Below are positions 41,025 through 51,489 of a stretch of 64,000 nt of DNA, piece after piece. Both the position numbers and the translations under genes were made by a program. Within the stretch, counting starts at the first letter, position 1; each line of letters opens with the position of its first letter. The notes below the pieces were generated by a model, which did not search any database, was not told the DNA's origin, and was given only the letters and a program-made list of their open reading frames with translations. The stretch is from Symbiodinium natans (Eukaryota > Sar > Dinophyceae > Suessiales > Symbiodiniaceae), in assembly GCA_905221605.1 (NCBI GenBank), contig CAJNDS010002335.1, forward strand, positions 907,387-971,386, in the 5' to 3' direction.

Positions 41025-41430
41025 CCGGAGCGAAGACACGTGGTTGTCCCGAAACGTTTCCCGAGAGCACTTCCCTTTCCCACGCATCTTCCTCCCCACC
41101 GCATTTCCCTCACCAACGCAATTTTCTCGCCAACGCACTTGGCGAGCCGAACACATTTGCCGAAGACACATCAGGGCAAGGCCCGGCAAGGCATTTCCTG
41201 GAACGAAGGCACGAGGGTGTCCGAAGACGACATGAGACGACTGCAAACTTAATGGAGAACCCTGCGGCGAAGACGCGCTTCATCCCGAAGACAAGTGGCC
41301 ATCCGTGGACATGGTGCTGGTTGCTGATGCGGCGTTGTAAAGCCACGTGTCGTCATTAGACATGGCATCGGGCACGATCGGGCCGACCTGTCGTTAGTAA
41401 CTCGTGTGGCGTCACGAAGACACGTGTTGC
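41025..41430. repeat. dispersed CGAAGACACGTG motif cluster
   Basis: The motif CGAAGACA(C/A)(G/A)TGG or close variants recurs about seven times within 400 bp (e.g. 41032, 41161, 41220, 41263, 41277, 41414). Irregular spacing. Confidence 0.5.
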
Positions 41431-41809
41431 TGGCGGATGTGCCATACATAGGATCCTCGACGTCACAAGGAGTCACGAAGCCCATCAGTCAGAGAGACGC
41501 AGCCAGTGAAACCGCATTCATGATCATTATATACTTGCAAGTGCGAATCAAGACATTTCGCAATAAAAAACAGTGCAAGATGCTGGATCACTAGTGGTCA
41601 CTAGTCCTTACGTGGCCCCTCAGAGGATGATGGATCATGGATGATCATGGATGATCATGGACCAACTCACATCTCACACCCCGATGCATCATGGAAACTT
41701 TTCGACACACACACGCACTGGGAAGACCCTCGAGAGGTTAGTATGTGTGCACACATGCTCTGCAAGCTGTATTTTTGCGAGCTCGGCAAATCGCAATCAG
41801 CGAGTGAAA

Positions 41810-41890
41810 CTGCAGGTACGTCTGGCGGATCAGGCCAGTATTCAGCACGAACACTTGACTCTCTTCGTTGGGTCACCAGTCAAGGTCATG
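41810..41890 (+). CDS. candidate exon with consensus donor
   Basis: Open frame VKLQVRLADQASIQHEHLTL then FVGSPVKVM, ending at GTCATGG|GTGAGTG, the best GT donor in the area. No homology recognised. Confidence 0.35.
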
Positions 41891-41955
41891 GGTGAGTGTG
41901 ACCGAGGGCTGTTGGGGTTTAGGGTCGTGGCAGATTTTCGTTATACACACACACA

Positions 41956-42564
41956 ATGTGGCACAAAATGTCACGCGTCGAATTGACAATGGTGTCCGTG
42001 CTGAAAAGCGACGCAACGTATACAACGGCCGTCATCACCACCAACTGGTGTGGGTTGCGAAACCTTTGGCTCGAACAAACGCGCCACATCAGGGTTGTTT
42101 ATGCCAATGCTGGGGCTTGGTGTGGTGTGGGCATCATGATTTCGTAGATGCGCGTTTTGCATGTCGTTTTTGTGTTGACGGCCCTGATGCTCTGTCACAT
42201 GCACTTCTGGAACGCGTGGGCATTCTCAACCACGCCAGCATCGACGAATGCAAATTCGCAGTTAGAAGTTGCTGGGTTGATTGCCGGCCAGTGATGCAGC
42301 GGTTTACCATCGTGATCCATCGTGGATGTTTGCTTGGCGGCGGTCGTCATAGGCATGTGGATGGTCCCAGCTGCATTCGTGCTTGGTGCAGTCATTCATT
42401 GCGTGTCGTTGAGCACAAAATGCTTCGTCCGGATTCACACGAAACGCGCATGGACAATTCCCCGAGCAGTCATTCCAGCGAGTCTCCAAGCTCCAGCTTT
42501 CCGATGTCGCAGGACGATACAGGACGTGCACGATGATGACGACACGGGTCCGCCACCTGATTGA
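41956..42564 (+). pseudogene. interrupted hydrophobic reading frame, unassigned
   Basis: One frame carries three consecutive open stretches (41956-42144, 42148-42288, 42310-42561) broken by in-frame stops. The later parts include hydrophobic segments (LAAVVIGMWMVPAAFVLGAV). It could be a decayed membrane-protein gene or exons separated by very short introns. A different frame is open over 41868-42536 (222 codons). Confidence 0.25.
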
Positions 42565-42837
42565 TGAATGTGCTGAATATCGCCATACGGATGGCTCGTC
42601 ACGTGCGGATATGGACGCCCTGGCTTCTCGCACGGAGTGGTGGCATCGACGCAGGTATCCAGGCTCGCCCTGAGCAGCACGCGGTCCCAGGCAGCTCACC
42701 ATCCACCTCTCCGATGGCACGCGCGTGTGGGTGTGCTATCACGGCTCGTTGTCGCAGTTTCTTGTCTGCTCACGAAGCACATGCTCACGCCCGCGCTAGA
42801 TCCACGCCCATCCGGAGGCACCACCTCCCGAGGCTGA

Positions 42838-43287
42838 ATGGCGCCCTCCCCCACACGGGGTCTCCCCGGGATCGGCACAGCTGACTCTTCGTGCCAGGCT
42901 TGCACACGGTGGTCGGCAGACTTTCTTAAGTGTTGGTGCCGGGGTGCACATGCCCGGTATGGTGAGCTCCGGTTCTACGCATTGGCCAGATTACGCTCTG
43001 CCATTGGTCACGCGTTCCACGTGTTGCAGCAGCTCTCCTCCAAGATGGCCGCCTATGCCGGAAACAAAGAAAATATGAATTCTCGGGGCCTCGAGCTCCC
43101 TCCACACCTGGTTTGGTGCGGCCCGCACTGCATCCCGGCTACGGCGCAAGACGTTATTGCAGGTTGCCCTCCGCGCGCCCCGCGCCCCACCAGGCGTACG
43201 GGCCCCTGCGCGAACAGCATGGGTCCGTCGCTGGTAGAGCATGCTCCCCGTCTCCGTGCAGCAGGTCACGGCAAAGGGGCCGGATGA
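42838..43287 (+). CDS. open reading frame, unassigned
   Basis: 149 codons, GC-rich, with helical RYGELRFYALARLRSAIGHA. Overlapped by other open frames, as expected in GC-rich DNA. No family recognised. Confidence 0.25.
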   Translation: MAPSPTRGLPGIGTADSSCQACTRWSADFLKCWCRGAHARYGELRFYALARLRSAIGHAFHVLQQLSSKMAAYAGNKENMNSRGLELPPHLVWCGPHCIPATAQDVIAGCPPRAPRPTRRTGPCANSMGPSLVEHAPRLRAAGHGKGAG

Positions 43288-43539
43288 GGACTTGGACCTT
43301 GCTGACGCTGAGGGGCCCAGCAGGGGAACCGGCTCCAAATTCGGCTTCCGAAGGGCATCATTTTGTACGTACATTTTTCGCGAAAAACGCGCACCCAAAT
43401 CCCAAAAATGACCCCGGAGAGCATCATTGCTAGATTTTTGGGATGGCTTCGCGGTGAGTTAAGGGACGTGTGCGCGCCGCCTCTACTGTAACTTATTGTG
43501 CCTCAACTCAACTATTAACAAAGTTGTTTTCAAGAAGGG

Positions 43540-43720
43540 CACCGAGGAAAGAACATAGCGCAATGCAGTTTGAGCGCGCTAACTTGTCGGTGCAAGCAGA
43601 ATGAGATCCATGATGATCCATGTGTGCTGGCCGAAACAAGACATCCGTACGTGTGCGCGCAGCACACTGCACGCGCTGACATGACTGTGCAAGCAGCATG
43701 GGACCCATGTGTGCTGGCCG
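43540..43720. repeat. tandem repeat units flanking the retroelement (left side)
   Basis: Two units sharing GTGCAAGCAG..., CATGTGTGCTGGCCG and ATCCGTACGTGTGCGCGC. The second stops at GTGCTGGCCG (43711-43720), where the retroelement begins. Further units follow the poly(A) tail at 47039. Confidence 0.75.
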
Positions 43721-46700
43721 GGAGCGAGCTTCGCCACGTTGGAGGGCGCCTTGCGCGGAGCGGCCGCGGTCCCGCCCGGTCGCCTCGCGCGTTTTCTGCA
43801 AGCGGAGCTGGAGTGCGACTCCCTAGAGCCGAGCCGTTGTCAGCTGCCCGCCATTACTTCTGCCGCAGCGGAGCTCGCAGCGCTCCCAGAAGAAGCCCCG
43901 CTACCACTGTCGGGGGCGGTTCCCCTGTGCTCCATGCCAGATGGTTACATCCCCGCTGCAGCACAGTCTGCGCTTCTACAAACATATGGGGGCCCCGCCA
44001 CCGCTTCCTCCGCACAGACGCTGGCCGCAGAAGCCCGAGACGCGTTCGATGCCGGCACGCCGCCACGCCACGGTCGGCGTCGAGCCCGCCGCCGACGGCG
44101 AGCTGAACGAGCGCAGGCAAGCGACACCGACAATGGTAGCGGTGTGGACGCCCACGACCGCGTGCCCACTTGCCCCGCGCCGGCGTCAGCAGTGGCCGAG
44201 GACGCGTGGCGCACGTTGGATGCGGTCGATTTGGAGTCGGAGTTTCGCCACCCCGTCCCCACGTTGCAAGACGTGCCGCCATTCATGCGGGCTGCGCTGC
44301 GGGGAGCGCTGATGCACGCTTTAGCCCGGCTCCACGCCGAGACCGAGCGAGACTCGCACGACGAAGCAGCCAGGTCCCGCGCGTGGAAACTGTTCCTGCT
44401 CGCGCCGCGCATGCTGCTCGCACGCCCGAAGCAGCGAGGCGCGCAGGGGCGGGCGGAGCTGTTGGGCCGAGCCGAGGCTTTCCAGCGCGGAGCATGGCAG
44501 TCCTTGCTCCAATCAGCCCGGCACCATACCCCCTCCGGCGGGCAAGAAACACTCCTCTCGCCGGAGGAAGTGGTCGAGCGCAAACGCGAATTGGCCTGTG
44601 CTAAGGTTCGCAAAGGTGAGGTCTCGCGTGCACGCCAGGTGCTGACTGCGGCCGAGATAGCGCCGGGCGACGATGCTACATGGGCCGCACTGACCGACCC
44701 GGCTCGCCGCCCCGCAGTGCCTCGCACCGCGGTCCCGCAAGAGTTGCTCGACTTCCATCCAGCAGAGCTTCCCCTCCTCAGCGTCCGAGCCTTGGCTTCC
44801 GCTTTGCGCGAGGCGCGCCGGGGTGGGGCACCGGGGCTTTCGGGTATGCGGGCGGAGCATCTCAAAGTCCTCATCCAGGATGTCCCGGCCATGGAACTCC
44901 TCGCCGAAGCCGCCACAAAATTGGCACAGGCTCGACTCCCCGCAGCCGTCGCACGCGCCCTGGCCATGGCACGAGTCACGGCTTTGCGTAAACCGGATGG
45001 CGGTGTTCGGGGCATAGCAACGGGCGACGTTTTCCGGCGCCTCGTTTCCCGCACGCTCGCCAAGGAGTGGGCGCAGACATTCGACCAAGCCACCCGCCCT
45101 TACCAATTCGCGCTACAGGCACGAGCCGGGACGGACGCACTGGCTGCACACATTCGCGCCGCCCTCGCGACGCGACCGGACGCCGTCGTGGTCTCCCTCG
45201 ACGGCCGCAGCGCGTATGATTGTATGTCTCGCGCGGCCTTCCTGGGGAAGCTGCGCCAGGTGGCCCCGGAGTTGCTTCCCTTCGTGAGGCATAGCATCGA
45301 ATCTCGGCAAGACCCGCGCCATAGCCTCCGAGCCAGGACCACCGCCACCGGGCATCGCCGAACTCGGCGACGATGTTTGGCGGGCCGATAAGCCAACTGC
45401 CGAACGGGGCGTGGTCGTTCTGGGCTCGCCCATTGGCCATCCGGATTTCATCCGCTCATGGGCAGACGAACGCATACGCACGGAACGGCAACTGCTAGAC
45501 CACCTGCCGCAGCTGCCGGACCTCCAGTGCGCCTGGTTGCTCCTGCACATGTGCGCGTCCCCGCGGGCAAACCACGCCATCCGCACTATGCCTCCATCCC
45601 AGTCCGCCGCTTACGCCAATGCCCATGATGAGGCTATGTGGACGACTCTGCAGGCATGTCTGGGAGGGGTTCCGGCGCAGAAAGCCGCGCATGCCTGGGA
45701 AATAGCCACACTTCCGGCGGCGCACGGGGGCCTTGGATTGCAGTCGGCCGCGCGGACGGCTGCTGCCGCTTACTGGGCCGCGTGGGCCGATGCACTCCCC
45801 GTCATCCAAACGCGACTCCCGGAGTGGGCTAACCGCTACCTCCGAGAGCTGGGACGAGGAGAAGACGCTGCCCCATGCTTCTGCGAGGCGGATGAGGCCC
45901 GCAAGCTTTTGATAGACGAAGGGTGGAACAGCTGCCCCACTTGGGAAGCCATCCTGGAAGGCGAGCGGCCCGCCCGCCCGACAGACGCAGGCCCGGGGGA
46001 CTGGCCGCACGGCTGGCAATTTCACGCGACGCGGACTCGCAACCTACACTTTCGCAGTCGCGTGCTATTGCCGGCCATGCCACCAAGCTCCCGAGCCATG
46101 CTCCGCTCCCAGGCTGGGCCGCACGCGGGGGCCTGGCTTTCAGCCATACCAGGCGAGCCAAGCACGACCTTGACTCCGCAGGCCATGCTCCTGGCTTTGC
46201 GCCGTCGCTTGCGGCTACCCCTGCCCCTGAGCCTCCACCGGTGCGGCCCAAACCCGGGGTGCGGCCTAGAGGTCGACGCACTGGGGGACCATGCGCTGGC
46301 CTGTCCTCGGACAGGACTGCTGGCCAGACGGGCAAAAGTGGTCGAACGGGCGTGGCTCCGCGTGGCTAGGGAAGCAGTCGGACCCGAAGGCCAAGTCGTG
46401 CCACAACAATGGCTCGCCCACACGACGGCCCCAGGAGTACGCCCAGATGACCGTAGGCGCCTGGACATGGTCGTTTACGGAGCCACAACCAACGGGGGAG
46501 CGCTCTGCTGCGACGCCACGCTTGTGTCGCCGCTGACCCGCGCAGGTCACCCACAGCCGCGCGGGGATACAGACGACGGCGCGGCGCTACAGGTCGCGGA
46601 GCGCCGCAAGCAGACGGCTTACCCCGAACTCACATGTGGCGGGCCACAGCGCCTGGTCGTGCTGGATCAGAGGTTGGCGGCCGATGGAACTCGCAGCGTC

Positions 46701-46966
46701 CGCTTCCTGCGGATTCGCCCCCTCCGCGCGCAACGCTCGCCGCCAGCTGTTCGCATCGCTGCGGCTGGGTGCGGCTGCTGGGTGCGCTTGGGCGAGGCAA
46801 GGCATCATCACCATTCGCAGTCCATCAGGCCGTCGCGGCACGGCCCTCGGACAGGGCGCGTGCCAACCAGCCGCAGCGGGACCGGGAGCCGGCGCAGCCG
46901 GAAAGGTTCTGGGACCTCGCCGTGCGCTGGGGCGAGTCGGCTTGCCGATGCTGCCGTATAGCTTGA
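43721..46966 (+). pseudogene. broken RT/restriction-like endonuclease ORF
   Basis: Three reading segments. First (43709 frame to 45391): RT motifs GAPGLSGMRAEHL (about residues 371-383), LRKPDGGVRGI (425-435), YQFALQARAGTDAL (465-478) and palm A VVVSLDGRSAYDCM (492-505). Then, near 45300-45345, sequence between palm A and the thumb is missing; the QG and catalytic DD motifs (B and C) are absent, and the frame changes. Second (about 45346-46655): thumb LGSPIGHPDF, helical linker, zinc knuckle CGxxxxCGLEVDALGDHALAC, endonuclease RRLDMVV..ALCCDATLV. Third (46656-46966): GSEVGGRWN, one more frame change. It cannot make an active enzyme. Long antisense frames here are shadows of GC-rich codons. 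Confidence 0.85.
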
Positions 46967-47001
46967 AGGCACGGACATCACAGGAGCCTGAAAAAGGCGC
47001 G

Positions 47002-47038
<37 letters not shown>
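43721..47038 (+). mobile_element. R2-like non-LTR retrotransposon, 5'-truncated and decayed
   Basis: About 3.3 kb ending in a 37-nt poly(A) (47002-47038). Left and right limits are set by the tandem unit it interrupts: the unit stops after GTGCTGGCCG and resumes as GATATCCGTGTGTGCGC after the A run. Coding parts carry reverse-transcriptase fingers/palm, thumb, a Cys/His zinc knuckle and a PD-(D/E)XK-like endonuclease in the order of R2/NeSL/R4-type elements, which use a restriction-like endonuclease and usually have preferred target sites. No target-site duplication can be defined because the target itself is repeated. Present as a broken copy (two frame changes plus a deletion in the RT core). 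Confidence 0.85.
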
Positions 47039-47040
<2 letters not shown>

Positions 47041-47215
47041 TATCCGTGTGTGCGCATGCAGCCCATGGCGCGGAGACACAAGAATGTTTCCCGCCCAGGA
47101 AGGTACATAGCGCCAGGAAGCATGCGCGCACGAACATGTCTGTGCAAGCAGAACAAGACCAATGTGTGCTGGCCGAAAAATATATCCGTATGTGCGCGCT
47201 AGGTGCGCGCAGCAG
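47039..47215. repeat. tandem repeat units flanking the retroelement (right side)
   Basis: The unit resumes as ATCCGTGTGTGCGCATGCAG and is followed by a fuller copy (about 47089-47215) with ACATAGCGCCAGGAAGCATG, GTGCAAGCAGAA and GTGTGCTGGCCGAAA. It matches the left-side units. Confidence 0.75.
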
Positions 47216-47751
47216 GTTTTGGTTCTTTTGGCCCAAGCTTCTGCAACCGCTGTTTTGCTTCGACGGCATACCTGCTTTCCCGCTTCAACACCCGGTGCTG
47301 CGACTCGGGAGGGACTTGGCAGACCGGAAACCCACAGTTCCTATCCTAAACCCTTCACGCCAGAAAAGGCTGCACACAGACAAGCAATCGCTCAGAACTG
47401 AAACTCAAACTCGACACACTTTGACGACCCGGAAGGTTTAGACTGTAGATCATCTGGACCGGGCAACAACGCACAAGTGGTTAGGTTGCTTGTTATCAGC
47501 AAGTTTTTACGCTTGGTTCCGTGTGCGCGACGCGCGGTGTTGCCACCCATGCCCCCATTCACCGGGCTCGGCGGTCCCTTCAGGTCGGTCAGGCGGGCAG
47601 GCTCCTCGCATTACGTGCTCGCAGGAAGGCACGTCCGTCCAGCTCGCGCCAAGTTACCTTCTCTCAACGCCTTGCCGCAAGTCAACAGCTCTGCCACAGC
47701 GAGTTGCGCTTGGTGCGATTGCCACGCCCCTTAGCCGCCTTAGCCAGTAAC

Positions 47752-47943
47752 ATGGGGGACGCTCGGGTGCTGCCTGAGCATTTTCCATATGTCAGTTCCA
47801 TGGCTTTCACCGGCATGCCACGCAGCATTTCCAATCGAACCTCCCCGGTTGCGAATCTTGTCCCCAAGTGTCCCAGGTGGCCCCATGCGGCGCAGCCTCA
47901 AATCTGTCCTTGTATGGCCCCAGGGCACTATGCTGTTCTTTGA
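47752..47943 (+). CDS. candidate exon or short ORF, unassigned
   Basis: 64 codons from ATG (MGDARVLPEHFPYVSSMAFT...) to TGA after CAGTAAC. No family recognised; part of a longer open frame starting about 47521. Confidence 0.3.
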   Translation: MGDARVLPEHFPYVSSMAFTGMPRSISNRTSPVANLVPKCPRWPHAAQPQICPCMAPGHYAVL

Positions 47944-48015
47944 GTAACATTAAGATATGCCAGGGTGCCAAAAACCGTGCTCAACATTCCACAGTTCAAA
48001 CTTTGATGTTTCAAA

Positions 48016-48360
48016 ATGGACCGCTTCGCACTTCGTCACTACATCACTGGAAGCCTGCCTGATACGCCCGCGCGGTGCAAAGTCAGGAACGCTCCGGCAC
48101 CAAGCGAGCTTTGCAATGTCGAAGAGAGTACATACAACATGTTGGGGATGTGTGACGCAGCTTCAAAATGTTTCAAGGCCTCCAGTGCAAAAAGGAGCGA
48201 GGAAAAAAACAAAAGAGTGTATAGACATTGTAAGCCCGTGCCCCAACGAATCCTTGCGTGGGAATCATCAAAGGAAGCTTTGTTCTTCTTGGGATATGTG
48301 TTGTTGTTGTTTTTGTTTTTTTGTGGGGGGGGGGGGGGGCTGTTCTTCCATCAAAGATGA
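48016..48360 (+). CDS. open reading frame, unassigned
   Basis: 114 codons; charged middle (EESTYNMLGMCDAASKCFKA) and a hydrophobic run encoded by a T/G-rich tract (48296-48345). The G homopolymer makes the end suspect. Overlaps other open frames. Confidence 0.25.
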   Translation: MDRFALRHYITGSLPDTPARCKVRNAPAPSELCNVEESTYNMLGMCDAASKCFKASSAKRSEEKNKRVYRHCKPVPQRILAWESSKEALFFLGYVLLLFLFFCGGGGGLFFHQR

Positions 48361-48593
48361 ACCATATAAGCCTCCGCATCACACAAATGTCGCATTCTTC
48401 GCAGCGCCTCTGGCTCCGTGTTATAAGATGTGAGGGGCATTCTGGACCCAAGCAGGGACGGACAATGTTGCCATATATCCCTGGCTTGGGGAAGACCGCT
48501 GCCTTACCCTCAGCGTTATTTGACACAATGTGTTATGTTTTGTTGCATGCCGAAGCTCAAGTGGCATTGTGCAAGCACGGTGCTTTTTTGCAG

Positions 48594-48821
48594 GCTGGGA
48601 CGGATGAGAAGGCGGACATCCTCGAGCAAACGGAGCCTGTGAGCTCGCCATTCCGTGCCCACCGGCAACAGCTACTCCAAATGAGGTTTGAGGCGATGTC
48701 CCCGACGGAGGCACAACGATGCACGGAGCGTGCGTTGCAGTCACACGCAGCTGCAATGTCACTTCCCATGGCCGGGGGCGGCTCACCGCACGATTCCAAC
48801 ACAAGCCGGCGCATCTCGGCT
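48594..48821 (+). CDS. candidate exon, helical protein
   Basis: 76 codons between a classic acceptor (TTTTTTGCAG|GCT) and a GC donor (TCGGCT|GCTTAGGG) that opens a TTTAGGG block; without splicing, a stop lies one codon further. Encodes charged helical sequence (KADILEQTEPVSSPFRAHRQ, FEAMSPTEAQRCTERALQ). No homology recognised. It may be the first well-supported exon of the coiled-coil-rich gene(s) that continue downstream. Confidence 0.5.
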
Positions 48822-49008
48822 GCTTAGGGTTTAGGGCTTAGGGTTGAGGCTTGAGGCGTGAGGCTTGAGGGTTTAGGGTTTAGGGTTTAGGGCTCAGGGA
48901 TGCACAGGGCACTTTGGAGGGCCCGATGTCTTGCTTGTTGTTTGAGGCAGCAACGCAGTGTTTGGATCCCCAGTGTCCGCGTCGCCGACAGCCGCCATCG
49001 AGGCCTTG

Positions 49009-49050
49009 CATATATATATATATATATATATAAACACATATATATGTATA

Positions 49051-49084
<34 letters not shown>

Positions 49085-49085
49085 G
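49009..49085. repeat. (TA)n and poly-T microsatellite
   Basis: TA/TGTATA run followed by a T run and a G run. Confidence 0.92.
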
Positions 49086-49122
49086 GGGGGGGGGTTTGCT
49101 TTCTTCCAACCCACTCGGCCAA

Positions 49123-49239
49123 GTCGTGGCTCATCAGGACGTGATCCTACAAGTATTCTTCAAGATCTATGCCGCTTGCGATCGTTTAATCAGAGCTGTG
49201 GAAAACAATGTGTGTGGGCAGAACCGAAATTGCACTTAA
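49123..49239 (+). CDS. candidate exon, helical
   Basis: Open frame VVAHQDVILQVFFKIYAACD then RLIRAVENN to a stop at 49237-49239. Amphipathic helix. The acceptor (CCAAG|T) is not AG|G. Unassigned. Confidence 0.3.
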   Translation, partial: VVAHQDVILQVFFKIYAACDRLIRAVENNVCGQNRNCT

Positions 49240-49304
49240 GTGCATTTACTTACATGTTGTAGCGTTCGACCTTTGAGCCGGCGAATTTGTCCATGACCGT
49301 GCAG

Positions 49305-49399
49305 GCAGAGAGGCAGTGGTGGGCGGAAGCATCCGAACGACAACTCGAGAACCTCAGCCAGGCTCGCCTCTTCCGAAAAGTTTTTCCAAACCCTGCAAG
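49305..49399 (+). CDS. candidate exon, coiled coil
   Basis: Acceptor CGTGCAG|GCA, donor AAG|GTGCG (an earlier GC donor, CAG|GCTCGCC at about 49361, is possible). Encodes AERQWWAEASERQLENLSQA then RLFRKVFPNPA: a clear charged helical segment. No specific family recognised. Confidence 0.5.
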
Positions 49400-49564
49400 G
49401 TGCGTTTTGTTACGGGTCTCTGCAAGGTGAGGTTTCTTAATGGTCTTCCAAAATATATGGAACTCTTCGGGGGGGATTGTGTTTGCTTGCGCCTTTGTGT
49501 CTTTGTGTGGGTGTGTCTCCCTGTGTTTTTTTTGGGGTGTTGCTTTCCATTCGGCACCTGTGCA

Positions 49565-49624
49565 GGATCGTACTGTAGGGAAAAACTCTAAAGGCTTAAA
49601 GATGCGTGAAGCCATTAAAGCCTA
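49565..49624 (+). CDS. candidate exon, basic
   Basis: Acceptor TGTGCAG|GAT; reads DRTVGKNSKGLKMREAIKA then stop. Could be terminal, or end at an internal GC donor. Confidence 0.35.
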
Positions 49625-49958
49625 AACCGTTTAAACCCTAAACCTTAAACTCCCAAACAAAGAGAGAGAACAAACGCACCGCCCTCAGAGGTAGGTGTCT
49701 TAGGCACCTTTCGCAAGCCCAGAGAATTGCAGTCCAGGATTTCAACGGGTTTCAAAAGCTTCGAGTTTCAGGGCAGCAAGAGCTCAGAAGCCCACCCTAA
49801 ACCCCAAACCCCAAAGGGCGCTGCACAAGGGATTTGCTCAGCAGTTCTTAGAATTCCGAGCCTTTGGTTTGGGTGATCTCAGAAATGCGAAAGCCCCTTG
49901 TCATTACAACTCGCTAAGCAAGGGCTGTTGAAAATGCAATGGGGCTCAATGCTGGCAG

Positions 49959-50001
49959 GTCGTGAAGAACGAGACAGCCAAATGTGCCTCTGCTTGTCCA
50001 G
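49959..50001 (+). CDS. candidate exon
   Basis: 43 nt, CTGGCAG|GTC to CCAG|GTGCG. Encodes VVKNETAKCASACP. Good splice-site pair; unassigned. Confidence 0.4.
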
Positions 50002-50369
50002 GTGCGTTTTTTTGCGATCTGTGTAAGCTTCTCGGGCAACCCAAAACCCTAGCCCCTAAACCCAAAACCCTAAACCCTAAACCCTAGGGAAATGCAGCTT
50101 GTCCTCCACGGCTCATGTTCTTCGACCTCCATCTTGCCCTTAAATCCCAAACATGAATTTGCCTCAACCTCTCACACCCACTAAACCCACCCTTTTTTTA
50201 GAAAATGGGACGCCGGGGGAGTGCACTTTTTCACAAAAATAAGCGCGCAAAACGTTTCAAACATCCTTAAAAAACACACGAAAACGTGCAACAATAAATA
50301 ATACACAACAAATCCCACAAAAACCAAAAAAACACAAAACAACAAGAAAACCAAGAAAACCAAAAAAAA

Positions 50370-50689
50370 CAATCCTGAGGGACTCTGTTGGGGAGCCGGA
50401 CCCCTGGGAAGAGTCTCTCAGGATTGGTTGTTTTGTTTTTTTTGGTTTTTTGGGGGTTCTTGTGCAAGAAAACCAAAAAAACCAAAAAAACCAATCCTGA
50501 GGGACTCTGTTCGGGAGCCGGACCCCTGGGAAGAGTCTCTCAGGATTGGTTTTTTGGTTCTTTTGGTTTTTTGGGGATTCTTGTGCAAGAAAACCCAAAA
50601 AATACCCAACAAAGCAAAAAAACCTTAAAAAACAATCCTGAGGGACTCTGTTGGGGAGCCGGACCCCTGGGAAGAGTCTCTCAGGATTG
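50370..50689. repeat. three tandem units, each an inverted repeat
   Basis: CAATCCTGAGGGACTCT ... AGAGTCTCTCAGGATTG occurs at 50370-50427, 50492-50548 and 50633-50689. Each core has a GGGAGCCGGACCCCTGGG loop; the cores are linked by CAAAAAACC / GGTTTTTTGG arms that are themselves inverted. Spacing about 122 and 141 bp. Confidence 0.9.
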
Positions 50690-51000
50690 GTTGTTTTGGT
50701 TTTTCTGATTTTCTGGGTTTTTTGGTTCTTGAGGATTTTTGTGTGCCATTGGAGAGTCTTCTGTATTGTTTTCTTTTGTATGGTTTTTCGGTGTCTTCTG
50801 AAGGGTGTTTTTGGGTTTTCTTTAGACTTTTTGGTGTTATTTCATTTTTGTACGCTTTTTTTGTACAGTTGTTTTTTGTATTTGTGTGTTGTGTGTGACT
50901 TTATATTTCTGAGTGCCCTTTTGTACGTGACGAAAGCGCTAACATGGACAATCAAGGACACCGCATTATGTGTTTCTCTTTTGAACAACATTGATATATT

Positions 51001-51250
51001 ATCCATGAATTTCGTGCTCCCAGCCACATGGTTTGAAAAGCATGGATTGTTTGAAAATATTGGTTTTACCGATGTTTTTCGGCTCCATCCTTCAAAAACA
51101 TTGGTAAAACCAATGTTATCCATGAATTTCGTCCTCGCAGCCACATGGTTTGAAAACCATGGGTTTTTTGGAAATCGTCGGTTTTACCAATGTTTTTCGG
51201 CTCCATCCTTCAACAGCATTGGTAAAACCAATGTTTTCCATGAATTTCAT
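51001..51250. repeat. 117-bp tandem repeat with internal inverted repeat
   Basis: ATCCATGAATTTCGTGCTCC starts at 51001, 51118 and (partial) 51235. Each unit carries ATTGGTTTTACC ... GGTAAAACCAAT, able to form a hairpin. Confidence 0.88.
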
Positions 51251-51489
51251 GATCTGAGGCTCTCTCCCAGCCACCATTTCTCGAGGAGGTACCAAAAAAC
51301 AAACTCGAATACTGCAAAATCTCGAGAGAGTACCAACACCTCCATATAATCAATCACGCCCCAATACGCAAAACATGACATGTATCCTAAAAACTATACC
51401 TTAGGATATCACAAGCAATCATCCCCCAATAAGCAAAACCTAATATCTGTACTAAACACTGTACCTTAGCAACATATTTTCAGACATCA

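Noticed and set aside
43945-45093. Long open frame on the minus strand (about 380 codons)
   Set aside because: It is antisense to the retroelement's RT region; GC-rich codons leave the opposite frame open. No similarity of its own.
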